A DNA stretch of 64,000 bases. Source: Bombiscardovia asteroides_K. Its GTDB lineage: Bacteria; Actinomycetota; Actinomycetes; Actinomycetales; Bifidobacteriaceae. Both the position numbers and the translations under genes were made by a program. The notes under the pieces were generated by a model. That model saw only the letters and a program-made list of their open reading frames with translations, was not told the origin of the DNA and searched no databases. Of the stretch, positions 17,636-26,110 are shown in pieces. How positions within the stretch are numbered: position 1 is the first letter of the stretch; every line of letters starts with the position of its first letter. The DNA lies in contig NZ_CP181447.1 of assembly GCF_048001765.1 (NCBI RefSeq), positions 1,860,001-1,924,000 on the forward strand, given 5' to 3'.

Positions 17636-18864
17636 TCGGCAAGCCGAAGCGGTCCAGACCGAAGGACGACGACCCTGCCGAGGCGCAGCAAGCTCGCCAG
17701 GCATCTACCGCCTCCGATGCCGCCATGGAGCGGATCCTCCGGAAGACGCTGGACCATCTGGAGGAGGCGCTGCCCTGGGCCAGGTCCCTGCCCGCCGACG
17801 GGCGCAGAACCTTGGAGGGGGCCATCCGAACAGCTCTGGACGACCTGCTGGCCCGACTCGACTCCCAAGGCAAAGAAGAGGGAGAAGTCCCCTCCCCCGT
17901 GCCAGCCGAACTCTCCAGGAGCCTGGGCCCGCACCGGGCCATGGAGCTGACCCGGGTCATTCTGGACATGCTTGAGGAGGCTGGCCGGACCATGGAGGCC
18001 GAAGGGGAACGGTCCACGCTGGTCTACGCCCGTCATGCCGCCACCGCAGCAGCCGGTCTCTACGCCGACCTGGCCGAGGCGCGGAGCGGACGTAAAGCCG
18101 TCACGGAATCCAGGATCATTCGGCATCTGATCGAGAAAACAGCAGACACACGGACCGTCGACGATTTGGCCCGGCTGGGCTGGCCGACCGAGTTCGACTG
18201 CTTTGCTGTCGTTGGCGAGGCCCGGGGCAACGATGACGGACAGGGCATGGAGAACGCCCGCCAACCCATCCATACCACGGTGGCTCATGAAGGCGGCAGG
18301 GCCTTGGTGGGCGAGAGCGATGGGCTCATGACGGTCCTGATCAATCCCGACCGGTCGGGCACCCCGGCAGACTTCTGTGCCTCCATCCTGCGCTTCTTCG
18401 CTGACGGATCAGCTGTCTGCCTTGGACCTGTCCGCCATGGAATCCCCGGTGCGGAAGCCTCCATCGGAGCCGCACTGAGCACCCATGCGGCGGCTCCAGC
18501 AGTGGCCGACCCCATCACCGCCGCCCTGCCCAGACCACTGCACGCCGACGACCTGCTGCCTGAACGAGCCCTGAACGGGGACAGGGACGCTGCCGACCAG
18601 CTCTACCAGGAGGTCTATCTGAGCCTGGCCGGACAGGATCCGGACGGGCCCCTGCCGACCACCCTGCTCACCTTCCTGCGCTCGGGCAACTCGCTGGAGG
18701 TCACCGCCAAGAAGCTGGGAATCCATCCCAACACCGTGCGCTACCGGCTCAGGCGCTGTGTGGAAGTAACTGGCTGGGATGCCATGGACCCCCGAGAATC
18801 CTTCGTCCTGCAGGCGGCCCTGATCATCGGCAGAATCCGCAGGTCGCATCCGGGCGCCGACTGA
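17632..18864 (+). CDS. PucR/CdaR-type helix-turn-helix regulator (FasR-like candidate)
   Basis: 410 residues. The C-terminal 60 residues form a PucR-family HTH_30 domain: LTFLRSGNSLEVTAKKLG, then HPNTVRYRLRR. The middle is a degenerate GGDEF-like/PucR sensor region, and the N-terminus is charged and likely disordered. The start ATG overlaps the stop of the preceding membrane-protein gene by 4 bp. Streptomyces FasR, a regulator of fatty-acid genes, belongs to this family. The closeness of fas, acc and birA makes a similar role plausible, but that is inference from context. Other PucR proteins sense purines, sugars or amino acids. No operator could be identified. Confidence 0.82.
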   Translation: MIGKPKRSRPKDDDPAEAQQARQASTASDAAMERILRKTLDHLEEALPWARSLPADGRRTLEGAIRTALDDLLARLDSQGKEEGEVPSPVPAELSRSLGPHRAMELTRVILDMLEEAGRTMEAEGERSTLVYARHAATAAAGLYADLAEARSGRKAVTESRIIRHLIEKTADTRTVDDLARLGWPTEFDCFAVVGEARGNDDGQGMENARQPIHTTVAHEGGRALVGESDGLMTVLINPDRSGTPADFCASILRFFADGSAVCLGPVRHGIPGAEASIGAALSTHAAAPAVADPITAALPRPLHADDLLPERALNGDRDAADQLYQEVYLSLAGQDPDGPLPTTLLTFLRSGNSLEVTAKKLGIHPNTVRYRLRRCVEVTGWDAMDPRESFVLQAALIIGRIRRSHPGAD

Positions 18865-18883
18865 CTGGCACCTGGCCAAGATA

Positions 18884-18915
18884 TAAAAAGAGCGGGGACC
18901 CGGAGGTCTCCCGCC
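18884..18915 (-). terminator. Rho-independent terminator of the rplKA transcript
   Basis: On the minus strand GCGGG-A-GACC pairs with GGTC-CCCGC and is followed by TCTTTTTAT. It lies 24 nt after the rplA stop. The convergent regulator gene ends just beyond it. Confidence 0.85.
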
Positions 18916-18938
18916 CTGGAAGTATCAGCCGAACCGGC

Positions 18939-19628
18939 TCAGAGCACCGCGATGTCCAGGGGGACGCCCGGGCCCATGGTGGTGGTGACGGTGGCCTTGG
19001 TGATGTAACGGCCTTTGACCGTGGCCGGCTTCAGGCGCTTGATCTCCTCGTCGACCGCGTGGAAGTTCTCCTCCAGAGCCTGCTGCTCGAAGGAGACCTT
19101 GCCCACGGGGAAGCTCAGGTTGCCGTTCTTATCCACACGGAACTCGATACGTCCGGCCTTGATCTCGGTGACCGCCTTGGCCACATCCATGGTCACAGTG
19201 CCGGTCTTGGGGTTGGGCATGAGGCCACGGGGGCCAAGCACGCGGCCCAGACGGCCGACCTTGCCCATCATGTCGGGGGTGGCCACCACGGCATCGAAGT
19301 CCAGGTAGCCGCCGGCGACCCTGGTCACCAGCTCGTCGTCGCCCACCTCATCGGCTCCGGCCTCGGCGGCTGCAGTCGCCTGGGGGCCACGGGCGAAGAC
19401 CAGGACGCGCACGGTCTTGCCGGTGCCGTTGGGCAGGCTGACGGTGCCGCGGACCAGCTGGTCGGCCTTACGGGGGTCCACGTTCAGGCGGTAGACGGCC
19501 TCCACGGTCTCGTCAAACCCGCGCTTGGGCATGCTCTTGAGCAGGGCGATGCCCTCCTCGGGGGTGTACAGGTTGGTGCGATCGACCTTCTCGGCCGCCT
19601 CGCGGTACTTCTTGGAACGCTTGGTCAT
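18939..19628 (-). CDS. rplA: 50S ribosomal protein L1
   Basis: A 229-residue L1, full length. Seen: the N-terminal KRSKKYREAAEKVD, the central GLMPNPKTGTVT signature and the C-terminal ATVKGRYI region. It builds the L1 stalk near the ribosomal E site and helps release deacylated tRNA. In many bacteria it also represses its own operon by binding the rplK leader. It has an AGGAG site (GATAGGAGAAGCAG before ATG) and follows rplK by 64 bp, as in nearly all bacteria. A terminator follows directly. Confidence 0.98.
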   Translation of the reverse strand: MTKRSKKYREAAEKVDRTNLYTPEEGIALLKSMPKRGFDETVEAVYRLNVDPRKADQLVRGTVSLPNGTGKTVRVLVFARGPQATAAAEAGADEVGDDELVTRVAGGYLDFDAVVATPDMMGKVGRLGRVLGPRGLMPNPKTGTVTMDVAKAVTEIKAGRIEFRVDKNGNLSFPVGKVSFEQQALEENFHAVDEEIKRLKPATVKGRYITKATVTTTMGPGVPLDIAVL

Positions 19629-19692
19629 CTGCTTCTCCTATCAGCAGTCGCGGTGCGGGCAAGCGTATGCCCTACCGCTCACAACGAAAATT

Positions 19693-20124
19693 TCAGTCGG
19701 TGACGGTGATGCCCATGGAACGGGCGGTGCCTTCGATGATCTTCATCCCGGCCTCGACGTCACGGGCCGACAGATCCTCCATCTTGGTCTGGGCGATCTC
19801 GCGGACCTGGTCCTTGGTGACGGATCCCACCTTGGTGGTCAGCGGGTTGCCGGCACCCTTGGAGACACCGGCCGCCTTGCGCAGCAGGTCGGCTGCCGGC
19901 GGGGTCTTGGTGACGAAGGTGAAGGAACGATCCTCGTAGACGGTGATGATGCAGGGGATGACCTGGCCCATCTTGTCCTTGGTGGCATCGTTGTACTGCT
20001 TGCAGAAGTCCATGATGTTCACGCCGTGGGAACCCAGTGCCGGGCCCAGCGGGGGCGCGGGGTTGGCCTTGCCGGCCTCTATCTGCACCTTGATCAGCGC
20101 GGTGACTTTCTTCTTTGCAGCCAT
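19693..20124 (-). CDS. rplK: 50S ribosomal protein L11
   Basis: A 143-residue L11, normal length. The start is ATG 20124 (MAAKKKVTA), not the longer frame. Seen: IKVQIEAGKANPAPP with the N-terminal domain proline helix, and the C-terminal rRNA-binding domain (VREIAQTKMEDLSA). It forms the GTPase-associated centre with 23S rRNA and is the site where stringent-response RelA and thiopeptides act. It is cotranscribed with rplA. A GC-rich hairpin separates it from nusG upstream. Confidence 0.98.
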   Translation of the reverse strand: MAAKKKVTALIKVQIEAGKANPAPPLGPALGSHGVNIMDFCKQYNDATKDKMGQVIPCIITVYEDRSFTFVTKTPPAADLLRKAAGVSKGAGNPLTTKVGSVTKDQVREIAQTKMEDLSARDVEAGMKIIEGTARSMGITVTD

Positions 20125-20198
20125 ATGCTGGTTCTTCTTTCTACGAAGCGGTGATGTCGGAGACCATGGGTCCCCTCCCGCAACCTGTTCTTTCCAAA

Positions 20199-20219
20199 TG
20201 CGCTCCACAGGGGAGCGCA
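20199..20219 (-). terminator. hairpin between nusG and rplK (possible attenuator)
   Basis: TGCGCTCC and GGAGCGCA form an 8-bp stem with a 5-nt loop, followed by ATTTGG on the minus strand. The T-run is short, so partial termination or an RNA-processing/regulatory site is more likely than a full stop. It lies inside the 138-nt leader before rplK, where L1 or L11 autoregulation would act. Confidence 0.4.
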
Positions 20220-20262
20220 AGCCTAACGATTATCGCATCGACCGGGGACCGGCCGACGGCGC

Positions 20263-21120
20263 TCAGACGATCTTCTCGACCTGGTCGAATCCCAGCTCCA
20301 CAGGGGTGTCCCTGCCGAAGATGGAGACCAGAACGGTCAGCTTCTGTGTAGTGGGCTCCACGTCGGAGACCACGGCGGCCATGGTGGCGAAGGGTCCTTC
20401 GGTGACGGTGACCTGATCGCCGACGGCGTAGGAGACCTCCACCGTGCGCTTTTTGGCGGCCTCGGGCTTGTCCCCAGCGGCCTTCAGGGCCTCGGAGGCG
20501 ATCATTGGGGCCATCATCTGGACGACCTCCTTGCGTGTCAGCGGAGCCGGCTCCTTGCTGGGGCCGACGAACCCGGTGACGCCCTCGGTATCGCGGATGA
20601 TGCGGCGGGCGTTCTCGTCGGGCCACATGCGGATCAGCACATAGCCAGGCACACGCACGCGGGTGACGACCTTCTTGCCCTTGTCGGTGTGCTTCTCGAC
20701 CTCCTCCATGGGAATCTCCACCTGGAAGACCTTGTCCTCCAGGCCGAAGGAGGCCACGCGGGACTCCACATTGGCCTTGACGCGCTTCTCGTAGCCCGAG
20801 TAGGTGTGCAGAACGTACCACTTGCCCTCAAGGGTGCGCAGCTTCTTGGAGAACTCGTCCACGGCACGCTGACCGGGATCCTCCTGGTCGGCCTGGTCAT
20901 CGTCAGAGGAGCCGTCGGAATCGGGAGAATCGGCCTGGCTGTCCTTGGCCTGGGCGGATTCGGCGGGTGTGCTGTCCTGCTCGGCCTGCTCCGAAGAGGT
21001 TCCGAGCTGCTGATCCTGGACCTGGGCATCCTCCTGCGTGGGGGCATCGTCGGACGCCGACGGGACCGACTCGGCGGCCTGATCGGGGTCCAATCCCTCT
21101 CTGGTCAGATCATCACTCAT
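20263..21120 (-). CDS. nusG: transcription termination/antitermination factor NusG
   Basis: 285 residues. The NGN domain starts near residue 98 (GKWYVLHTYSGYEKRVKAN) and binds the RNA polymerase clamp. The C-terminal KOW domain (VGDQVTVTEGPFATM to FDQVEKI) contacts Rho or ribosomal S10. The first roughly 95 residues are a very acidic, Gln/Ser/Asp-rich disordered extension, absent from E. coli NusG but common in Actinobacteria. The start ATG follows GGTGGAG. secE is 30 nt upstream and rplK downstream, the universal order. Confidence 0.97.
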   Translation of the reverse strand: MSDDLTREGLDPDQAAESVPSASDDAPTQEDAQVQDQQLGTSSEQAEQDSTPAESAQAKDSQADSPDSDGSSDDDQADQEDPGQRAVDEFSKKLRTLEGKWYVLHTYSGYEKRVKANVESRVASFGLEDKVFQVEIPMEEVEKHTDKGKKVVTRVRVPGYVLIRMWPDENARRIIRDTEGVTGFVGPSKEPAPLTRKEVVQMMAPMIASEALKAAGDKPEAAKKRTVEVSYAVGDQVTVTEGPFATMAAVVSDVEPTTQKLTVLVSIFGRDTPVELGFDQVEKIV

Positions 21121-21150
21121 GGATCACTCCACCTTCTACCTTGTCACGGC

Positions 21151-21375
21151 TCAGCCAAATATCAGGAAGGCCAGTTTGCCCAGCCCGAAGTCCATCACGG
21201 TCACGAAGACCATCAGCAGCAGCACAAAGATGAAGACGGCCACGGACCAGCCCACCAGTTCCTTGCCCGTGGGGGTCACGACCTTGCGGATCTCATCGAT
21301 GACCTGCTTGATGAAGAGCCCGATACGCGTGAAGAAGTTCGGCTTGGCTTCCTCAGCCCCATCCTTCTGTGCCAT
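21151..21375 (-). CDS. secE: protein translocase subunit SecE
   Basis: 74 residues from the ATG at 21375, preferred to 21381 because the GAAGGA site is 9 nt rather than 3 nt away. Seen: an amphipathic helix with FIKQVIDEIRKVVTPTGKEL, the conserved cytosolic SecE motif. A single membrane span (VAVFIFVLLLMVFVTVMDF) follows. It clamps the two halves of SecY in the Sec translocon. It has the single-span form usual for Gram-positives. It lies between tRNA-Trp and nusG. Confidence 0.95.
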   Translation of the reverse strand: MAQKDGAEEAKPNFFTRIGLFIKQVIDEIRKVVTPTGKELVGWSVAVFIFVLLLMVFVTVMDFGLGKLAFLIFG

Positions 21376-21422
21376 GGTCATCCGTCCTTCGTTTGTTCTG
21401 CATCATCTGCTGCAAGCCTTGG

Positions 21423-21495
21423 CAGGGAAGGCGGGACTCGAACCCACAACCTACGGTTTTGGAGACCGTTGCGCTACCAATTGCGCCACTTCCCT
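21423..21495 (-). tRNA. tRNA-Trp (CCA anticodon)
   Basis: A cloverleaf reads on the minus strand from AGGGAAG at 21495. The 7-bp acceptor stem closes at 21424-21430. The anticodon arm is ACGGT-CTCCAAA-ACCGT, giving anticodon CCA, and the T-loop is TTCGAGT. The terminal CCA is not encoded. It precedes secE-nusG, a widely conserved arrangement. Confidence 0.95.
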
Positions 21496-21548
21496 ATCGG
21501 AACTTTCCACCAGCCTACTCGGCAGGGAGGAAAAACCGCCAAATCGCT

Positions 21549-21578
21549 AGTTTAGCCTAAAGGGTGGATTGAGTCCAA
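21549..21578 (-). promoter_or_regulatory. promoter for tRNA-Trp/secE/nusG
   Basis: TTGGAC (21573-21578) and TAAACT (21549-21554) are separated by 18 nt on the minus strand, about 54 nt before the tRNA 5' end. Confidence 0.45.
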
Positions 21579-21615
21579 CCGTGTTGCCCCGATAGCATTT
21601 TGCCCAGGAGCCGGA

Positions 21616-22830
21616 TCAGACGCTGACCCATTCCCCAAGTCGCCGCATGCCCTCGGCCAGGTCGTCGTCGGCCAGCGCGTAGGAGAAGCGCAGACAGCCG
21701 GGCGCGCCAAAGGCCTCACCAGGCACGGCCGCCACCTGGATCTGCTCCAGGATGACCTCGGCCAGCTCGCCCGAGGTGGCGCAGACCGTGCCCTGCGGAC
21801 CCACTGGCCGATTCAGCAGACCGGACACGTCGGCAAAGGCGTAGAAAGCGCCCAGGGGTTCAGGGCAGGTCACCCCCTCCATGGCGTTCAGGGCATCCAC
21901 GATGGCACGTCGACGCAGTGCGAAGGCCGACCGCATGGCCTCAACGTCCTCCAGACCGCCGGTCAGGGCAGCCAGAGCCGCCTGCTGGGAGACGTTGGCC
22001 ACGTTGGAGGTCATATGCCCCTGAAGCTTGGCGGCCGCCTGGGCCACCGGCAGGGGTGCAACCAGCCAGCCCACCCGCCAGCCGGTCATGGCATAGGTCT
22101 TGGCAACGCCGTTGACCACGATCAGCTGATCGCGCACCTGCGGTACCAGAGCGCCCGGATAGGGGGTGCCCGCCCCCTGGTAGGTCAGGTGCTCATAGAT
22201 TTCGTCGCTGATCACCCAGATCCGGTGCTCCATGGCCCAGCGGTCCACGGCAGCCACCAGGTCGTCGTCCCAGATCGCCCCGGTTGGATTGGCAGGCAGG
22301 TTGAGAATGATGGCACGTGTGCGCTCGGTCCGGGCCGCCTCCAACTGTTCCAGCCTGGGGATATAGCCCTGGTCGGCTCCGCTGAGCACCGGGACCGGCC
22401 GACCGCCAGCCAGCAGGACCATCTGGGGATAGCTGGTCCAATAGGGTGCGGGAATGATGACCTCATCGCCAGGGTTCAAGAGGATCTGGAAGGTCTCGTA
22501 GACGGCCTGCTTGCCGCCGTTGGTGACCACCACCTGATCCGGGTCGATCCGGTAACCCGAGTCGCGCAAGGTCTTGTCGGCGATGGCCTGCTTCAATTGG
22601 GGCAGACCAGCCGTAGGCGTATAGCGGTGGTTGCGCGGATCCAGACAGGCGCGGGCCGCCGCCTGCACGATGTGGTCAGGCGTGGGAAAGTTGGGTTCGC
22701 CGGCACCGAAGCTGATCACATTCATGCCCTGGGCCTTCATGGCCTTGGCTTTTGAATCCACGGCCAGGGTGGCACTGGGGGCCACCGCATCTATGCGTCT
22801 GCTCAGGGTCTGCCATTGCGCCATAGTCAT
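21616..22830 (-). CDS. aspC: class I PLP aminotransferase, aspartate-type
   Basis: 404 residues. This fold-type I aminotransferase most resembles aspartate aminotransferases of the Bacillus/Thermus subgroup. It interconverts aspartate and oxaloacetate with glutamate/2-oxoglutarate. Seen: FGAGEPNFPTP at the N-terminus, NLPANPTGAIW in the cofactor domain, VAKTYAMTGWRVGW with the PLP lysine Lys244, and LRFSYALADD near the end. There is no Shine-Dalgarno. The ATG at 22830 lies 6 nt after a TAGCAT -10 box, so a leaderless transcript is likely. Prephenate or other keto acids could be alternative substrates. Aspartate made here would feed hom, lysA and dapE further along. Confidence 0.9.
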   Translation of the reverse strand: MTMAQWQTLSRRIDAVAPSATLAVDSKAKAMKAQGMNVISFGAGEPNFPTPDHIVQAAARACLDPRNHRYTPTAGLPQLKQAIADKTLRDSGYRIDPDQVVVTNGGKQAVYETFQILLNPGDEVIIPAPYWTSYPQMVLLAGGRPVPVLSGADQGYIPRLEQLEAARTERTRAIILNLPANPTGAIWDDDLVAAVDRWAMEHRIWVISDEIYEHLTYQGAGTPYPGALVPQVRDQLIVVNGVAKTYAMTGWRVGWLVAPLPVAQAAAKLQGHMTSNVANVSQQAALAALTGGLEDVEAMRSAFALRRRAIVDALNAMEGVTCPEPLGAFYAFADVSGLLNRPVGPQGTVCATSGELAEVILEQIQVAAVPGEAFGAPGCLRFSYALADDDLAEGMRRLGEWVSV

Positions 22831-22836
22831 GCTGCC

Positions 22837-22842
22837 ATGCTA
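22837..22842 (-). promoter_or_regulatory. -10 box (TAGCAT) for aspC, leaderless
   Basis: TAGCATGGCAGC directly precedes the ATG. The same TAGCATGGCA sequence precedes dapE at identical spacing. Confidence 0.4.
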
Positions 22843-22867
22843 CCGCCCAGCACCCCCAGGGCTGTGC

Positions 22868-24010
22868 TCAGACCAGGACCAGAGAGTCCCGATGCACCAG
22901 CGGGTGGGCATAGTGGGCACCCAGTCGGCGGCGGAGCTCCTTGGTGTTCAGGCCCAGCATGTCCTGGGCCTCCTCGGAGTCGTAGCCGGACAGGCCCTTG
23001 GCCACCTGGTGACCGGACTCATCGTGGATCCAGACCGGGTCCCCGGCCGAGAACTCACCCTGGACCGATCTGGCACCAGCTGCCAGCAGACTGGCCCTTC
23101 CGCCGCGCAGGGCTTTGACAGCCCCCTGATCCACCAGATAGCCACCCCGGGGCCGGGAGGCGAACTTGATCCAGAGCCGGTGCGAGGAGCCCCGCGGACG
23201 GATGGGGGCGAAGAGGGTGCCCACCCGGTCCCCGGCCAGGGCAGGACCTGCAAGGTCGGCGCGGGTCAGGACCACGGGCATGCCGGAGGCCGCAGCAATC
23301 CGAGCCGCCTCCAGCTTGGTGGACATGCCCCCGGTTCCCAGCCCGGAGACGGAACCCTGGGCATCCACCTGGTCCATGATGGCCGCCACATCGGGCACGA
23401 AGCCGATTCTGCGCGCCCCGGGCCTGGATGGGGGCTCGGTGTAGAGGGCATCCACATCAGTGAGCAGGACCAGGGCATCGGCGCTGACGATGTTGGCAAT
23501 CAGGGCCGAAAGATGGTCGTTGTCGCCGAATCGAATCTCGTTGCTGGCCAGGGCATCGTTCTCGTTGACGATGGGGGTGACCCCCAGATCCAGCAGACGG
23601 CAGAGGGTGCGCCGGGCGTTGCGGTACTGGACGGCATGGGTGGTGTCACGGGCGGTGATCAGGATCTGGCCAACACGCAGGCCATAGCGGGCGAAGGCGG
23701 TCTCGTACTGGGCCATGAGCAGACCCTGGCCCACCGAGGCCGTAGCCTGCTGGGTGGCCACGTCACCGGGACGTTGGTCAAACCCCAGGGTGCCGAAGCC
23801 GGCGGCGATGGCCCCGGAGGTGACCAGGACCAGGCGAGCGCCATCCAGAGCAGCCGAGGCCAGGGCCCCTACCAGCGAGCGCAGGCGGCCAAGGTCCAGG
23901 TGCCCGTGGGGATCGGTCAGGGAACTGGATCCCACCTTGACCACCATGGTGCGGGCCTGGGCCACCCGGGAGCGGACCGCTGCCTCGTCGGATCCCTCCC
24001 CTCCGGTCAT
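22868..24010 (-). CDS. proB: glutamate 5-kinase
   Basis: 380 residues. Phosphorylates glutamate as the first step of proline synthesis and is the usual target of proline feedback. Seen: the N-terminal VVKVGSSSLTD phosphate loop, LVTSGAIAAG, the central IVNENDALASNE and FGDNDHLSALIA motifs, GTGGMSTKLEAA, and a C-terminal PUA domain from about residue 285. The start ATG overlaps the obg stop by 4 bp, the familiar obg-proB order of Actinobacteria. proA is not in the window. Confidence 0.97.
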   Translation of the reverse strand: MTGGEGSDEAAVRSRVAQARTMVVKVGSSSLTDPHGHLDLGRLRSLVGALASAALDGARLVLVTSGAIAAGFGTLGFDQRPGDVATQQATASVGQGLLMAQYETAFARYGLRVGQILITARDTTHAVQYRNARRTLCRLLDLGVTPIVNENDALASNEIRFGDNDHLSALIANIVSADALVLLTDVDALYTEPPSRPGARRIGFVPDVAAIMDQVDAQGSVSGLGTGGMSTKLEAARIAAASGMPVVLTRADLAGPALAGDRVGTLFAPIRPRGSSHRLWIKFASRPRGGYLVDQGAVKALRGGRASLLAAGARSVQGEFSAGDPVWIHDESGHQVAKGLSGYDSEEAQDMLGLNTKELRRRLGAHYAHPLVHRDSLVLV

Positions 24011-25686
24011 TGCCCGGCCTCCTCCGAACCGGCGGACTCCGAGTCCCCGCGCCCCAGCAGACCCTGCCTGTCGTGGGGATCGTCGTCCACGGAGGGGTCG
24101 GCCCAGTGTCCCTGGCGCCGCTCCTGCTCCATGACCTGACGCACCGCCTGCCGGGCGTCCATCATCTGGTGGTACTGGCGGCGGCGTTCGCTGTTGGTAC
24201 GGCGGCGGTTGAGCCCCTGGCTCTCCTCCAGACGCAGGTCACGGCCCCGGGCCACCTGGGGGGTGCCGTCCAGCATTTCGGCCCCGGCAGCCACGCTCGG
24301 ATCCCAGTCGAAGGCCACCGCATCGTCACCAGGACCGATGCGGACCTCGTCCCCGGGTCTGGCTCCGGCCTTGCGCAGGGCATCCTCCACACCCATCCGG
24401 GCCAGGCAGTCGGCCAGATAGCCCACGGCCTCCTCGTTGTCGAAGTTGGTCTGGCGCACCCAGCGCTCGGGCTTGGCTCCGCAGACCCTGAACCAGGTCT
24501 GTCCGGACCGGGTCTGATGCCGCTCAAGAGTGAAGTCGCCGGACCGGTCGCCACTCCTGCGCCGCCGCTCCAGGGGGTGGATGACCACGCGCTCCTGCTG
24601 TCTGGCTTCCTGCTGCTCCTGCAGCTGCCTGCGCAGACGGTCCACCAGACCGGCCAGGTAGTAGCCCAGTTCCTTGAGCCCCTGATGCGAGGCTGTGGAG
24701 ACTATGAAGACCTTGAGACCCAGGGCCTCGAAGTCGGGCCGGACGAATTCGGCCAGTTCGCGGGCCTCCGGCAGGTCGGCCTTGTTGAGGATGATCACCC
24801 TGGGCCGCTCGGCCATGGGGATCGCCCCCAGCGGAAGCTCCAGGCGGTCGGCATAGCGGGAGAGCTCCTCCTCCAGGGCCCGATAGTCGCCCATGGGGTC
24901 CCGATCAGGCTCCAGGGTGGCGCAATCAATGACGTGGGCGATGATCTCGGTGCGCTCGATGTGCCTCAGAAACTCCAGCCCAAGGCCCTTGCCCTGGGAT
25001 GCCCCCGGAATCAGCCCTGGCACATCGGCCATGGTGAAACGGCTTTCCCCTGCCTGGACCACGCCCAGGTTGGGTACCAGGGTAGTGAATGGGTAGTCGG
25101 CGATCTTGGGCCGGGCCGCGCTCATGGCCGCCACCAGGCTTGACTTGCCTGCGCTGGGGAAACCGACCAGGGCCACATCGGCGATGGATTTGAGCTCCAG
25201 CACCAGGTCGCGTTCCTGCCCGGGGTCCCCCAGCAGTGCGAAGCCGGGGGCACGTCTGGCCTTGGTGGCCAGGGAGCGGTTGCCCAGGCCTCCCACGCCG
25301 CCCTGGGCCGCCACGAACCGGTCCCCTGCATGAGCCAGATCGGCCAGGCGCTCACCCGGCTGCTTGCGCTCGCCCTGGCCGCCCTTGGCGGTGAAGACCA
25401 CAGTGCCCACAGGGACCGGCAAAATCAGATCCTGGCCACGGCTGCCGTCCTTGTCGCCGCCCAGACCCATGGTGCCTGATTCGGCCTGGCGATGCGGCAG
25501 GAAGCGGTAGTCCAGCAGACTGGTGGCGTTGGCATCGGCCTGAAGAATGACCGAGCCGCCCTGGCCGCCATCGCCCCCATCGGGCCCGGCCAGGGGCTTG
25601 TACTTCTCGCGGCGGATGGAGGAAGCCCCATTGCCGCCGTCGCCACCCTTGACATGGACGGTGACCTGATCCACAAATGCACTCAT
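24007..25686 (-). CDS. obg: GTPase Obg (CgtA)
   Basis: 559 residues in three domains. The Gly-rich Obg fold (about 1-160) starts FVDQVTVHVKGGDGGNG. The G domain has GFPSAGKSSL (G1), DVPGLIPGA (G3), NKAD (G4) and VSTASH (G5). A C-terminal OCT domain (WVRQTNFDNEEAVGYL) is followed by a basic, disordered tail. It acts in 50S subunit maturation and stress signalling. No Shine-Dalgarno is seen; a TACCAT hexamer lies 8 nt before the ATG, hinting at a leaderless mRNA separate from rplU-rpmA, whose terminator lies between. Confidence 0.97.
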   Translation of the reverse strand: MSAFVDQVTVHVKGGDGGNGASSIRREKYKPLAGPDGGDGGQGGSVILQADANATSLLDYRFLPHRQAESGTMGLGGDKDGSRGQDLILPVPVGTVVFTAKGGQGERKQPGERLADLAHAGDRFVAAQGGVGGLGNRSLATKARRAPGFALLGDPGQERDLVLELKSIADVALVGFPSAGKSSLVAAMSAARPKIADYPFTTLVPNLGVVQAGESRFTMADVPGLIPGASQGKGLGLEFLRHIERTEIIAHVIDCATLEPDRDPMGDYRALEEELSRYADRLELPLGAIPMAERPRVIILNKADLPEARELAEFVRPDFEALGLKVFIVSTASHQGLKELGYYLAGLVDRLRRQLQEQQEARQQERVVIHPLERRRRSGDRSGDFTLERHQTRSGQTWFRVCGAKPERWVRQTNFDNEEAVGYLADCLARMGVEDALRKAGARPGDEVRIGPGDDAVAFDWDPSVAAGAEMLDGTPQVARGRDLRLEESQGLNRRRTNSERRRQYHQMMDARQAVRQVMEQERRQGHWADPSVDDDPHDRQGLLGRGDSESAGSEEAGQ

Positions 25687-25694
25687 AGGGGCCC

Positions 25695-25700
25695 ATGGTA
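25695..25700 (-). promoter_or_regulatory. -10-like box (TACCAT) for obg
   Basis: The hexamer lies 8 nt before the obg ATG. No ribosome-binding site intervenes. Confidence 0.3.
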
Positions 25701-25772
25701 CTCAATCCGGCCTGACATGCGGCCCCTGAGAGCTGAATGCCCGGCATCTCCATACATAGGCAGAACATATGC

Positions 25773-25804
25773 AAAAAGGCCACCCCATGACAGGGATGGC
25801 CTTT
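25773..25804 (-). terminator. Rho-independent terminator of rplU-rpmA
   Basis: On the minus strand AAAGGCCATCCC pairs with GGGGTGGCCTTT around a 6-nt loop and ends in TTTTTGC. It lies 23 nt past the rpmA stop. Confidence 0.85.
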
Positions 25805-25826
25805 GGCCGATGCCGATAAGGGGCAA

Positions 25827-26078
25827 TCAGGCGGTAAGCACGTCAACGACCTTGCGGTCACGCCGGTTGGCGAACCGAACGGTGCCGTCCGTCAGAGCGA
25901 AGAGGGTGTGGTCCTTGCCCAGGCCGACATTCTGACCGGGATGGAACTTGGTGCCACGCTGGCGAACGATGATGTTGCCGGCCACTACGGCCTCGCCGCC
26001 GAACTTCTTGACGCCCAGGTACTGTGCATTCGAATCGCGCCCGTTGCGTGAGCTGGACGCGCCCTTCTTATGTGCCAT
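25827..26078 (-). CDS. rpmA: 50S ribosomal protein L27
   Basis: An 83-residue L27 beginning MAHKKGASSSRNGRDSN, whose N-terminal arm reaches the peptidyl-transferase centre. The conserved core GGEAVVAGNIIVRQRGTKFHPG follows in shortened form around residues 28-50. AAAGGA precedes the ATG with 7-nt spacing. There is no Firmicute-style cleavable N-terminal extension. It lies 32 bp after rplU and is cotranscribed with it. Confidence 0.98.
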   Translation of the reverse strand: MAHKKGASSSRNGRDSNAQYLGVKKFGGEAVVAGNIIVRQRGTKFHPGQNVGLGKDHTLFALTDGTVRFANRRDRKVVDVLTA

Positions 26079-26110
26079 GTCTGGTTCCTTTCCTACCTCG
26101 ACCTAGGCCC

